Part shown: in pieces, positions 14,768 through 25,390 of the stretch
How positions within the stretch are numbered: position 1 is the stretch's first letter
Layout of the letters: the number at the start of each line of letters is the position of its first letter
Origin: Sorangium sp025924095
Lineage (GTDB): Bacteria > Myxococcota_A > Polyangia > Polyangiales > Polyangiaceae
Assembly (NCBI RefSeq): GCF_051521505.1
Contig: NZ_CP150356.1
Location: 8,246,001-8,310,000 of the forward strand
DNA length: 64,000 bases
Direction: 5' to 3'
Made by a program: the position numbers and the translations under genes
The notes under the pieces: model-generated
Database searches by the model: none
The model's input: only the letters and a program-made list of their open reading frames with translations
What the model was told of the DNA's origin: nothing

Positions 14768-16720
14768 TCAGAACTCGCACTGGCTGGTCGCGTCGTTGCA
14801 GTGCGAGCCCGGTGCCACGAAGGGGCAAACGCTCCCGAAGAAGCTGTTGCACGGCAAACCGCACGTGTACGCCGTGTGCGCGTAGCAGATCTGCCCCGCG
14901 TCGCAGTCGGCGTCCGAGGCGCATCGGCAGTTGAAGTCGTCGGGGATCCCGTTGCCGTTTTCATCGAGGCCGTCGCAGCACTCCGTCACGTAAAAGTCGC
15001 TTGCGCTGCAGTCCTCGTCAGCACAGTCGAGCGTGCCGTCGCAGTCGTTGTCGATCCCGTCGGTGCACGCGGCGGACCCGAACTCGGGGCCAGGCGCGGC
15101 GCCGTTCGCGCAGCCCCGGCAGGGGCCGAAGGCGGCGCAGTCGGGATCGGCGCAGTCGACGTGGTGATCGCCGTCGTTGTCGAGATCGTCGTCGCAGCGC
15201 TCGCTCGGGTTCGGGACGATCTCGACGTTGAGCACGAAGGGGCCCTCGTTCGCGCCGCTCCCGGGATCGATCGTGTAGCCATCGAGGAAGACGAAGTACG
15301 TGCCCGGGTACAGGATGCTGAAGTCGAGCAGCGAGGACCCCGATTCGCCGCCGCTGTCGTCGTCGCAGCCGATCTCCCGGCCGGCGTTGCAGATGCCGGT
15401 GCGGACGTAGAGCACCGAGTCGAAGCTCGACCCCCGCGAGTCGAGGCGCACGCGCGACGGCGTGGTGAGCACGAAGAAGAAGACCGCCTCGCCGGCGTCG
15501 CCGCCGCACGCGCCCAGGGTCTCGCTCACGTGGCCGGTGGTATCCCCCGTGTAGGTGCCGGTCCCGCCGATGCGCCTCGGCGAGAGGCAGTTCGCCTGCG
15601 CGAGCACGCACACCGGGCTGCTCGCGCAGTCCGGATCCCGGCAGTCGATCAGGGCGTCGCGGTCGTCGTCGAGCTCGTTGTTGCACTGCTCCGGCGTCGG
15701 CTCGCAGTTCGGCGCGAAGACGCAGGCGGCGTCGGCGCAGTCGATGTGCTCATCGCAATCGTTGTCGAAGCCGTCGTCGCAGATCTCCGGCACGCAACGA
15801 TCGCAGGCCGGCGCGGAGATGCACTGCGGGTCCGCACAGTCGATCCTCCCGTCGCAGTCGTTGTCCTGGCCATCCTCGCACCGCTCCAGCGAGCCGGGCG
15901 GCTCGCACACGCAAGGGAAAAAATTGCGGCAGTCCGGGTCGGCGCAGTCGACAAGGAGATCGCAGTCGTCGTCCGCGCGGTTGTCGCAGAGCTCTCCCTG
16001 GAGGCTGCAGGCGCACAGCGGGTCGGCCCCGCAGTTGCCGTCATCGCAGTCGAAGACGCCGTCGCAGTCGTCGTCGACGCCGTTGCCGCACTTCCCGATC
16101 TCCGAGGCGGAACAGCCGCAGACGGGGGTCCCCGAGCAGTCCGCGTCGAAGCAGTCGACGAGGGTGTCGCAGTCGTCGTCGACGCCGTTCTCGCAGCGCT
16201 CGCCGGCGTGGCTCGGGGTACAGCCGCAGTCCTGCCCTGCGGCGCACGCGGGATCGAAGCAGTCGCCCACGCCGTTGCAGTCGTTGTCCGCCGCGTCCGT
16301 GCAGATCTCCGGAGCGCCCGGGAAGACGGACGGGTTGAAGTCGTTGCAGTCGCTCCCGCCGCAGATCGTCGGCCCCAGGCCGTCCCGGTCGTCGTCGCGG
16401 GGACGGTGCTCGCAGCGCCCGTCCTCGCAGTCGTCGCTTGTGCAGGCGTCGCCGTCGTCGCAGTCCGTGGGGCCGCCGCAGGCCGCGAAGCCTCCGGCGC
16501 CGTCGCCGCCGTTCGACGACGCGCTGGTCGTGCTGACGAGCCCACCTCCGACGCCGGCCCCGCCAGCGCCGGCATCCGAGAGCTCGAGGAGGCTCGTCCG
16601 GCCGCACGCCCCCACCAGCGCGCCGAAAGCCGCCCACGCCCCGAGCGCGAAGAGGGATCGTCGAATCCCGGGGGACCGCGGACACGCCTCCCCGACCCAT
16701 GCTGAAGAGCCCGGCTTCAT
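14768..16720 (-). CDS. MopE-like calcium/metal-binding repeat lipoprotein
   Basis: 650 residues. A signal sequence ends in ALVGAC, a lipobox, so it is probably surface-anchored. From about residue 85 it is a series of Cys/Asp-rich units of the form C-x-DG-x-DNDCDG-x-x-DC-x-DPDC, ten or more of them, of the type called MopE or putative metal-binding motif. They are interrupted at about 390-510 by a beta-sandwich region (TPSRVRLDSRGSSFDSVLYVR, YPGTYFVFLDGY) resembling bacterial pre-peptidase C-terminal domains. Paired Cys suggest disulfides, and the Asp clusters suggest Ca2+ binding. Such proteins are abundant in myxobacteria; the role is unknown. Confidence 0.8.
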   Translation of the reverse strand: MKPGSSAWVGEACPRSPGIRRSLFALGAWAAFGALVGACGRTSLLELSDAGAGGAGVGGGLVSTTSASSNGGDGAGGFAACGGPTDCDDGDACTSDDCEDGRCEHRPRDDDRDGLGPTICGGSDCNDFNPSVFPGAPEICTDAADNDCNGVGDCFDPACAAGQDCGCTPSHAGERCENGVDDDCDTLVDCFDADCSGTPVCGCSASEIGKCGNGVDDDCDGVFDCDDGNCGADPLCACSLQGELCDNRADDDCDLLVDCADPDCRNFFPCVCEPPGSLERCEDGQDNDCDGRIDCADPQCISAPACDRCVPEICDDGFDNDCDEHIDCADAACVFAPNCEPTPEQCNNELDDDRDALIDCRDPDCASSPVCVLAQANCLSPRRIGGTGTYTGDTTGHVSETLGACGGDAGEAVFFFVLTTPSRVRLDSRGSSFDSVLYVRTGICNAGREIGCDDDSGGESGSSLLDFSILYPGTYFVFLDGYTIDPGSGANEGPFVLNVEIVPNPSERCDDDLDNDGDHHVDCADPDCAAFGPCRGCANGAAPGPEFGSAACTDGIDNDCDGTLDCADEDCSASDFYVTECCDGLDENGNGIPDDFNCRCASDADCDAGQICYAHTAYTCGLPCNSFFGSVCPFVAPGSHCNDATSQCEF

Positions 16721-16976
16721 CTCTCACCCTCTCGGACCGGCCGCATGGTGCCCACGCGTCGATTCACTTTACACGCCCGGGTTTCCAGGAAGGCAAGTCT
16801 TGATCCCCTGACGCTGTCCGGTCGGTCTGCGCGGCCCCGGGGCCCGCCGCCTCGAGCTGCGCGGCTGAGTACGAGGAGGTGCCAGGACGGCTGACGGGCG
16901 GGGTGGTGCGCCGATCAGGCTGGCTCGCGCCGCGGATCAAGTTGCGGGTCGACGCATCCGCGTGTAACGAGGCTCG

Positions 16977-17174
16977 GTGGGCGCGCAGCTCCAGATCGAG
17001 TACGAGCGGCCGCCTGCCGGCCTTCAGCGCGGCCGTTACCCTGCGCCACAATGGGTCATCCTGGCGGTCGGCGCCGCCGTGGTGCTCGGGGCGGTCGCCG
17101 TCCTGATCTGGCGAGCGCGGCGCGCCTCCCGCTCACGAGAGAGAGGCGGGCCGCGTTCGGCGGGACACCGGTGA
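16977..17174 (+). CDS. Possible small single-pass membrane protein
   Basis: 65 residues from GTG 16977, which has AACGAGG 4 nt upstream. A hydrophobic segment (WVILAVGAAVVLGAVAVLIW) is followed at once by RARRASRSRER, a strong inside-positive membrane anchor. There is no homology I recognise. Support is the ribosome-binding site and the membrane segment only; it lies in an otherwise empty interval of about 690 bases (16721-17410), where I see nothing else. Confidence 0.35.
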   Translation: MGAQLQIEYERPPAGLQRGRYPAPQWVILAVGAAVVLGAVAVLIWRARRASRSRERGGPRSAGHR

Positions 17175-17410
17175 CGCGGAAAACGCCGGTCGCTCGCTCC
17201 CGGCGGATGAATGATCGACAGCAGGTGCGATCGCAGGTTGACACCGAGCAGACCGGACCGGTAGGCACCATAGAGGGACGCGCTCCCGGTCGGCTGATGT
17301 AGAGTGCCGCCCGAGCGCGCGACGCGCCCGCAACAACCGGGGCCGAAAACGCGGCCTAGTGAGGCCCTTTGGTTCCTGAAGAACGCCGCGCAACTGCGGC
17401 CCGTGGATAC

Positions 17411-18010
17411 ATGGCACCGATCGAACGTGGCGTTGAGCTTGTGCATCGGGTGGTCGCGCAACTGAAGAAGCGCCCTTCCAGCCATGCCGCCGTGGGAGCG
17501 AGCCAGGCGGCGCTCGATGCGCTCGAGTCGAAGTTGATGGTCGAGCTGCCGCCCACGCTGCGGGCGTTCCTGGAGTTCGATTTCGCCCTCGATAGCCTGG
17601 GCCCGCGGTTCAAGGGGCGGCATCGCTTCGGCCAGGACCCGTCGGCGCCTCGACCGAAGCTCACCTCGGTCCGCAAGCTGGCCGAGGCGAAGACCGACCT
17701 CGGCTGGACCGAGTCGCGCCTCCGGAGCAAGGTCGTGCGGTTGCCCAACCTCCCCGGTCAGCCGTGGAACGCGCTCTACCTCGGGGAGGCCAGGCGGGAC
17801 GGCGAGCTCGTCATCCTCGGCCTCGACAACGAGGACACGAACGTCCGGGTCTTCCCTCGCTACACGGCGTTCGACCTGTACCTCGTCGAGCAGTGCGGCC
17901 TCGCCAGGCTGTCCGAAGCGCAGCGGCTCGAGGACCTCGAGTCGCACATCGCGCTCAACCCCGAGCTCGGGACCGCGGAAGAGGACGACGAGGGCGATAC
18001 GGAGTATTGA
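17411..18010 (+). CDS. SMI1/KNR4 (SUKH)-like protein
   Basis: 199 residues from ATG 17411; a TTG at 17369 would add 14. SAALDALE-type helix spacing (ASQAALDALESKLMVELPPTLRAFLEFDF) matches the opening of the SUKH fold, where a helix is followed by LPxxLxxFL. A strand region LYLGEARRDGELVILGLDNEDTNVRVF and an aromatic helix (YTAFDLYLVEQCG) follow. The acidic tail ends EEDDEGDTEY. SUKH proteins often neutralise toxins but also occur outside toxin loci, and no toxin gene is adjacent. Family assignment is moderately sure; function is open. Confidence 0.6.
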   Translation: MAPIERGVELVHRVVAQLKKRPSSHAAVGASQAALDALESKLMVELPPTLRAFLEFDFALDSLGPRFKGRHRFGQDPSAPRPKLTSVRKLAEAKTDLGWTESRLRSKVVRLPNLPGQPWNALYLGEARRDGELVILGLDNEDTNVRVFPRYTAFDLYLVEQCGLARLSEAQRLEDLESHIALNPELGTAEEDDEGDTEY

Positions 18011-18064
18011 TCGCACGGCGAGCGACGCCCTCGCGCTGGCGCCGCTCGGCCGCGAACGACGCCC

Positions 18065-19123
18065 GTGACGAACGCGATGGCTGCCGGTGGGGAAGCGCTC
18101 CACTTCCGAGTGGGCGACGGCGACCCGCGTGACCGGCTCGACAAGCTCGTCGTCCACCTGCTGGAACGCGCGGGCCGCGCGACCTCACGCGCGGCGGTGC
18201 AGCGGTGGATCGCCACCGGTCGGATCCTCGTCGACGGGGAGCCGGCGCGCGCGTCGGTGGCGGTGCGCTCGGGCGCGCTTGTCGACATCCGGCCAGAAGA
18301 GCCGGCGCCCTCCGCCGCGGCGGCCGACCCTAGCGTGGCCATCCCGGTGGTGTACGAGGACGAGCACCTGCTCGTGATCGACAAGCCGGCAGGGCTCGTC
18401 GTGCACCCGGCGCGCGGGCACGAGTCGGGCACGCTGGTCAACGGGCTGCTCGCCCTGCCCGGGTTCGCGCTGGCGCCCGCCGATCCGCGCGATCCCATGG
18501 GCCATGTCCGCCCCGGGATCGTGCACAGGCTCGACCGAGGGACGAGCGGCCTGCTCGTCGTGGCCAAGGACGAGCCCACCCGCGAGGGGCTGAAAGCGCG
18601 GTTCGCCAGGCACGAGATCGAGCGCGAGTACGCCGCGATCGTGGCCGGCGAGGCGCGAGACGCCACCTACGACACGCTCCACGGCCGCCACCCGACCGAC
18701 AGGCTCCGCTACACGTCCTGGATGCGCAGCGACGCCGGCCGCAGCGACGCCGGCGCGCCCGGTGCGCGCGCCACGGCGCCGCGCCGCGCGGTGACGCACG
18801 TCCGCGTGCTCGAGAGGCTCGGCGACGCGGCGACGGTCGTCGCGTGCTCGCTCGAGACGGGCCGCACCCACCAGATCCGGGTGCACCTCGCCGAGCGCGG
18901 CAGGACGCCGGTCCTCGGAGACCCCCTCTACGGCAAGCCGCCGAAGAAGCCGGCGGTACGGGCGATCGCCGAGGAGCTCGGCCGGCAGGCCCTGCACGCG
19001 CGCGTGCTCGGGTTCATCCACCCCGCCACGCGAGAGCCGATGCGCTGGGAGAGCGCCCTGCCAGCGGACATGCGCAAGGCGCTCGACCAGCTGCGCAGGC
19101 TCGCTACCAGATCTTCGATTTGA
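18065..19123 (+). CDS. rluD: RluA/RluD-family 23S rRNA pseudouridine synthase
   Basis: 352 residues. An N-terminal S4 RNA-binding domain (RLDKLVVHLLERAG, then VQRWIATGRILVDGEPA) precedes the catalytic domain. That domain has IDKPAGLVVHPARGHESGTLVN and the active-site loop GIVHRLDRGTSGLLVVAK, whose Asp is the catalytic residue. The S4-plus-RluA architecture is that of RluC/RluD, which modify helix 69 or neighbouring sites of 23S rRNA; RluD is the likelier. The start is GTG 18065 or ATG 18077. Its last 20 bases overlap the convergent small gene at 19104. Confidence 0.85.
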   Translation: MTNAMAAGGEALHFRVGDGDPRDRLDKLVVHLLERAGRATSRAAVQRWIATGRILVDGEPARASVAVRSGALVDIRPEEPAPSAAAADPSVAIPVVYEDEHLLVIDKPAGLVVHPARGHESGTLVNGLLALPGFALAPADPRDPMGHVRPGIVHRLDRGTSGLLVVAKDEPTREGLKARFARHEIEREYAAIVAGEARDATYDTLHGRHPTDRLRYTSWMRSDAGRSDAGAPGARATAPRRAVTHVRVLERLGDAATVVACSLETGRTHQIRVHLAERGRTPVLGDPLYGKPPKKPAVRAIAEELGRQALHARVLGFIHPATREPMRWESALPADMRKALDQLRRLATRSSI

Positions 19124-19367
19124 TGTGGCCCTTGGACTTGACCAGGATGTCCACGAGGGCGCGGTCGTAAAAATTCTTCTGGAAGAGATCCGGCGACACG
19201 CGGCTCTTGTAGAGGGCGCGACCCTCCTCGACCTCCTCGGACAGGACCGTGAAGAGGTCATCCTGCTGGATGCCCTGCACGATCTTCTCCTCGTTGTAGA
19301 GCGAGAGATCGCTTGCGATGGCGCGCGCAAGGCGTCGCGCCGCCTCTTCGGTTTCAATCAAGGGCAT
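19104..19367 (-). CDS. Conserved-looking 87-residue hypothetical protein
   Basis: A charged, helical protein (MPLIETEEAARRLARAIASDLSLYNEEKI) with a central acidic stretch (VLSEEVEEGRALY) and a basic end (SKGHIKSKIW). It has no signal peptide, membrane segment or catalytic motif. Its balanced composition, unlike the surrounding shadow frames, and low Arg/Pro content support a real gene. It may be the first gene of a minus-strand unit ending here. It overlaps the 3' end of the pseudouridine synthase by 20 nt. I do not recognise a function. Confidence 0.6.
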   Translation of the reverse strand: MPLIETEEAARRLARAIASDLSLYNEEKIVQGIQQDDLFTVLSEEVEEGRALYKSRVSPDLFQKNFYDRALVDILVKSKGHIKSKIW

Positions 19368-19451
19368 CCGTCTCTCCTCCAGGTTCGCCGGCCGGGGGCA
19401 CGCGCTCCCGAGCCGGCGGGCGCCTAGAATGCAGCAGCCCGGGCGGCGCTG

Positions 19452-20993
19452 TCAAAGTAGCTCGTCTTCCGGCCCGCTCGGAGGCGCGGAGGCCGCCTCG
19501 CCCGTGGGGTGCGGCGCGCCGGCGCGAGGCGGCTCCGAGCTCTGGCGCGCCGCGGCGAGGGCGGCGAGCCCCGAGAGGAGGGGGAACGCGACCAGCGCGT
19601 AACGCCCCGCGCCGAAGAAGACGGCGTGCGTCGCCGCGGTCGCAGCGAGGACGGCGAGCGCGGCGACCGCGAGCACCGGCGCCCGGAGGAGCGCGCGGCC
19701 CTGGAGCAGCGCGAGGCCGAGGAGCGCGAGGTAGCCCACCCACGCATGCACGTGCAGCGCGGCGACGACCCCCAGCGCGAACAGCGCGAGCCGAGCAAGC
19801 AAGAGCGCGCGCTGCGCGAGCCGGCGACGGCGAGCGCGATCATGAGAAGCGACGGGCGTCTGCGCGGGCTTACGCGCTGCCCACATGAGCGCGAAGAGGA
19901 GGACGAACCGCTCGAACACGGTCTCGACGGCGCCGAGCGCGACCTTGCCTTCCTCGCTGAACGCCGCCGGGTTCGAGGCGTGCAGGTACCACCCGGCCGC
20001 GCCGCAGTAATCGAACGTCGCCGCGAGCTTGCGGGGCACGAGCCCGAGCCATGCGCCGGGGTGCTCCGCGATGTAGCGGCGCGCCTCACGGCCGAAGCAG
20101 GCGTCCTTGCCGGCCTCGTCGAAGACCTCGCGGCACGCCTCGGGCACCTGGATGGGCGCCCAGGCGCCGGTGGAGGCCGGGTCCGCGCCGATGAGGAGGT
20201 TCCAGCCGCCGTTCACGCTGACCAGCGCGCACTGGTTCATCCGCACGCAGTTGCGCGCGGTCCAGGGCGCGCAGACGAGGAGCGCCGCGATGACGGTCAC
20301 CAGGACCGGCGCCGCGCGTCGCGCCGCGCGCGCGGCGAGGGGCCCATCGATCCGGGCACCGACGCCGGGCGGAGAGCCCAGGAGGGCGAGGCCGGCGAAG
20401 AGGGGCGCGAGCAGGAGCGCCTGCGGGCGGACGAGGGTTGCGACGCCGACGAGCAACCCGAGGACGGCGAACGGAGCCAGCGCCGGGCGGCGCTCGCGCG
20501 CCCACGCAGACGACCACGCCGCGCAGGCGACGAGCGAGCCGGTGACGCCCTCGGTCATGAGCGCCGGGGTGTACGCGACGAGCCCGGGGTGGAGGGCGAC
20601 GAGCGCGCCCGAGAGCGCCGGCACGGCGCGCGAGCGCGGCGCGGCGCGGGCTGCCAGGCGGTGGACGGCGAGCGCCGCGAGCGCGCCGAGCACCGCGTTC
20701 AGCAGCATCGCGACCGCAGGGTGCGCGCCGAGCAGCGCGTACAGCGCCCCGACGGCGCCCGGATAGCCGACCGGATAGTGCGCGGCGTACGTGACGACGC
20801 CGTCGGGCCACAGCCACGTGTAGCCGAGCCCCGCCGCGATCCGCTCGGCGATGCGCTGGTAATAAGCGCCGTCGGCCGCGGGCGGGAAGCGCCCGGCCGC
20901 CCAGACGACGACGGCGATCCGCACCGCGAGGGCGAGGACGAAGACCGCGCCCCCGTCGCGCGGGCGCGCGGCCATCGAGACGTCGTCGCTCAT
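19452..20993 (-). CDS. GT-C type membrane glycosyltransferase-like protein
   Basis: 513 residues from ATG 20993, whose ATGA overlaps the maf stop. About ten hydrophobic segments are visible. The first extracytoplasmic loop has FPPAADGAYYQRIAERIAAGLGY, in the position where ArnT/PMT-family (GT39-like) polyprenyl-phosphate-sugar transferases carry the catalytic Asp. A large soluble loop (about 270-340) holds several Cys (ARNCVRMNQCALV, PEACREVF). It probably transfers sugar from a lipid carrier at the membrane; donor and acceptor are unknown. A longer upstream frame overlaps maf and is not used. Confidence 0.7.
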   Translation of the reverse strand: MSDDVSMAARPRDGGAVFVLALAVRIAVVVWAAGRFPPAADGAYYQRIAERIAAGLGYTWLWPDGVVTYAAHYPVGYPGAVGALYALLGAHPAVAMLLNAVLGALAALAVHRLAARAAPRSRAVPALSGALVALHPGLVAYTPALMTEGVTGSLVACAAWSSAWARERRPALAPFAVLGLLVGVATLVRPQALLLAPLFAGLALLGSPPGVGARIDGPLAARAARRAAPVLVTVIAALLVCAPWTARNCVRMNQCALVSVNGGWNLLIGADPASTGAWAPIQVPEACREVFDEAGKDACFGREARRYIAEHPGAWLGLVPRKLAATFDYCGAAGWYLHASNPAAFSEEGKVALGAVETVFERFVLLFALMWAARKPAQTPVASHDRARRRRLAQRALLLARLALFALGVVAALHVHAWVGYLALLGLALLQGRALLRAPVLAVAALAVLAATAATHAVFFGAGRYALVAFPLLSGLAALAAARQSSEPPRAGAPHPTGEAASAPPSGPEDELL

Positions 20994-21649
20994 GACGAGC
21001 GCGCGGGCGACAGCGGGAAGCGCGCGAGCAAGCCGGTGGCGCGCAGCGCCGCGACGACCTCGCACGCGGGCAGGCCGACGACGTTGGAATAGGAGCCATC
21101 GATGCGCGCGACGGCGAACGCGCCGACGCCCTGGATCGCGTAGGCGCCGGCCTTGTCGAGCCCCTCGCCGGTCGCCGCGTACGACGCCACCTCGTCGTCG
21201 TCGAGCTCGCGGAAGCGCACCCGCGACACGACCGTCTCGGCGTGGAGGGCCTCGGCGCGGCCCGGGACGGCCGCCGGCGCGAGATCGGCGTGACCGCCGC
21301 CGGCGATCGCGAACCGGGTCCAGACCTGGTGCTCGCGGCCCGAGAGGGCGCGGAGCATGGCGCGCGCGTCCGCCTCGTCCCGCGGCTTGCCGAGGATGAA
21401 GTCATCGAGGATGACCGAGGTGTCAGCGACGAGGATCGCGCCGGTCCCGGCCGCCTGGCGCAGGCGCCGCGCGGCCGCGAGCTTCGCCAGGGTGACTCGC
21501 TCCAGGTAGGCCATGGCCCCCTCGCCGGGGTGCCCCGCCTCGTCGACCTCGGCCGCCGCGACGCGGAGAGGCAGGCCGAGCGTGGTCAGGATCTCTCGCC
21601 GGCGCGGCGAGCCGGAGCCAAGCAGGAGCGGATGCGCGTCGTCGATCAT
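20990..21649 (-). CDS. maf: Maf family nucleotide pyrophosphatase
   Basis: 219 residues. It starts LLLGSGSPRRREILTTLGL, the Maf signature (SxSPRRxxLL), with the second conserved block GTGAILVADTSVILDDFILGKPRDEADARAML. ADTSV replaces the usual ADT-V and keeps the Asp. YAIQGVGAFAVARIDGSYSNVVGLP matches the Maf C-terminal motif. Maf proteins hydrolyse dTTP, UTP or modified NTPs and influence septum formation. ATG 21649 is selected because the protein family starts here. It is translationally coupled to the downstream glycosyltransferase-like gene. Confidence 0.9.
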   Translation of the reverse strand: MIDDAHPLLLGSGSPRRREILTTLGLPLRVAAAEVDEAGHPGEGAMAYLERVTLAKLAAARRLRQAAGTGAILVADTSVILDDFILGKPRDEADARAMLRALSGREHQVWTRFAIAGGGHADLAPAAVPGRAEALHAETVVSRVRFRELDDDEVASYAATGEGLDKAGAYAIQGVGAFAVARIDGSYSNVVGLPACEVVAALRATGLLARFPLSPARSS

Positions 21650-21816
21650 GGTCGTGCGGACGCCGGCGGTGCCGGGCCCGGCCGGGCGTGGTCGTAGCAC
21701 GGCGCGAGAGCGACCGCGGGACGCAGCGCGCCGCGGAGCGTCGGGTGCCCCCCGGATCGCGCCGAGACGATTGCTGTTTTGACTCTCACCCCGGCAGTAG
21801 TAGAGGGTCGGGCGCG

Positions 21817-23834
<2,018 letters not shown>

Positions 23835-23838
<4 letters not shown>

Positions 23839-24746
23839 ACGTTCTCGAGGCACGCCGTGCCCGCCATTTGATCATTCGCCTCGATCGAGGCGAGGAGCTC
23901 CCAGCAGCGCTGGTGCGCGCCCTTGACGAGGCCGAGGCGCGCGCCGGCTGGATCGAGGGGACAGGCTCACTCGAGAAGGCGGAGGTCGCGCTGTTCGATC
24001 AGGCCTCCCGCACCTACGCGAAGACGCGCGTCCTCGAGGGGCCCTGCGACGTGGTGGCGCTCTCCGGGAGCGTCGCGCTCCAGCAAGGCGAGACCTCGCT
24101 TCGCCTGTCCGCCACGCTCGCCCGCGAGTCCGGCGTCGGTCTCCAGCTCGCCGCCGGCGAGCTCGTCTGGGCGCGCGTCTACGGGCTCGAGCTCCGCGTC
24201 ACAGCGTTCGACGATCTGCCCCTCGTGCGGACGTTCGACGATCGAACGGGCCTCATGCAGCTCGCAGCCCAGTCGACCGGCATCCCGGCGACCGTGAGCG
24301 AACCGCCCCGGATGGCGCCGCCGGCGCAAGCCGCCGAGCCGACGCGCGCGGCGCCTCCGGCGCAGGCCGCGGAGCCGCCCCGCGCGATGGCCGCCGAGCC
24401 GCCCCGCGCGATGGCCGCCGAGCCGCCCCGCGCGGCGGCGGCCTCAGTTGCCGAGCCCGCCCGCGCGGCGACGACCTCCGTCATGGAGCCCGCCGTTTTG
24501 CCGGTACCGCACCGCCCGGTCCGCCCTCGCCAGGAGGAGGAGAGCTATCCGGAAGTCGGCGACAGCGTGACCCACTTCCACTTCGGCGAGTGCACCGTGA
24601 TCAGCTCCGACGGCGAGCGGATCCGCCTCCGCCAGGAGCGCGACGGGCGCGTGCGCGAGGTCTCGCTGACGATGCTCCGCATCGAGCCTCACACCGTGGA
24701 TCCGGCGACGGGCAGGAAGCAGTTCCGCCTCGCACGGAAGAACTGA
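23835..24746 (+). CDS. PPC (DUF296)-domain fusion protein with Ala/Pro repeat linker
   Basis: 303 residues; the ATGA overlaps the OmpA-family stop. Residues 5-122 match the PPC/DUF296 fold: RHLIIRLDRGEELPAALVRAL, then GWIEGTGSLEKAEVALFD, then CDVVALSGSVALQQGE and ELVWARVYGLELRVTAF. Residues about 150-230 are a low-complexity Ala/Pro/Glu linker with AEPPRAM repeats. A second small domain (VGDSVTHFHFGECTVISSDGERIRLRQ) ends the protein and may bind nucleic acid or ligand. Stand-alone PPC proteins are short trimers; in plants the domain is fused to AT-hooks. The function here is unknown. Confidence 0.7.
24367..24438 (+). repeat. Three 24-nt tandem repeats in the linker of the PPC-domain gene
   Basis: Three adjacent 24-nt copies (24367, 24391, 24415), near identical, encode AAEPPRAM-type units. 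This is an in-frame low-complexity expansion. Confidence 0.7.
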
Positions 24747-24753
24747 GCGCACT

Positions 24754-24783
24754 GCGCGCCACCTCGCTCGAGAGGTGGCGCGC
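24754..24783. terminator. Strong 12-bp hairpin between convergent genes
   Basis: A perfect inverted repeat with arms GCGCGCCACCTC and GAGGTGGCGCGC and a 6-nt loop lies in the 50-nt gap between the converging PPC-domain and OPX genes. It is symmetrical, so it can serve both directions. No T-tract follows on either strand. Confidence 0.6.
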
Positions 24784-24796
24784 TGCGCGTCGTCGC

Positions 24797-25390
24797 TCAG
24801 AAGACGCGCTGCGCGACGTTGATCGAGTCCCCTGCCTGGAGCGGCACATCGGGGATCTTGTTGTCGATGATGTCCTCGACCGAGACGGTGGCGAACACGG
24901 TCTTGCCCTGGGACTTCCTGCGGATCGTGACGCGATCCTTATTTGCGATGCTGTTGAATCCCCCCGCCATCGAGATGGCGCGGAGCAGCGTCATGCCAGG
25001 TTGAAGCGGCAGGGACCCGGGCTTCTGCACCTCGCCGAGCACCTCGACCCGCTTCGAGTTGTACTCCTTGATGCTCACGCTCACGCTGGGGTCGGTGAGG
25101 ACCTGCCCCTCCATGAGCTTCGCGCGGACGAGCTCCGCCACTTCCTGAGGCTCCAGGCCTGCGATCTTGAGCCGCTTCACGTAGGGGAAGTCGACGGTGC
25201 CATCCGGCGCGACGGTGAACGCCGTGGGCAGCTTGTCTTCCCCGACGATGCGGAGCTCGAACACATCTCCGACACCGATGGTCGTCGCCTCCACCGGAGG
25301 GGGCAGGTTCACCGGCCCAGGTTGACGCGACGAGCAGGCGGCGATCACCAGCGCGAGGAAGGCGGCAGCCCACCGACCGGAACGCCGCAT
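24797..25390 (-). CDS. Short OPX-type polysaccharide export lipoprotein (Wza/Gfc family)
   Basis: 197 residues from ATG 25390, which shares one base with the upstream stop (TGATG). The signal peptide ends VIAAC, a lipobox. The polysaccharide export motif follows (IGVGDVFELRIVGEDKLPTAFTVAPDGTVDFPYVKRLKIAGL), then an SLBB-like domain (VEVLGEVQKPGSLPLQPGMTLLRAISMAGGF). Full-length Wza is about 380 residues with a C-terminal helix forming the outer-membrane pore. That helix is absent here, as in the short myxobacterial OPX proteins that work with separate beta-barrels. The next gene upstream is such a barrel. Confidence 0.85.
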   Translation of the reverse strand: MRRSGRWAAAFLALVIAACSSRQPGPVNLPPPVEATTIGVGDVFELRIVGEDKLPTAFTVAPDGTVDFPYVKRLKIAGLEPQEVAELVRAKLMEGQVLTDPSVSVSIKEYNSKRVEVLGEVQKPGSLPLQPGMTLLRAISMAGGFNSIANKDRVTIRRKSQGKTVFATVSVEDIIDNKIPDVPLQAGDSINVAQRVF

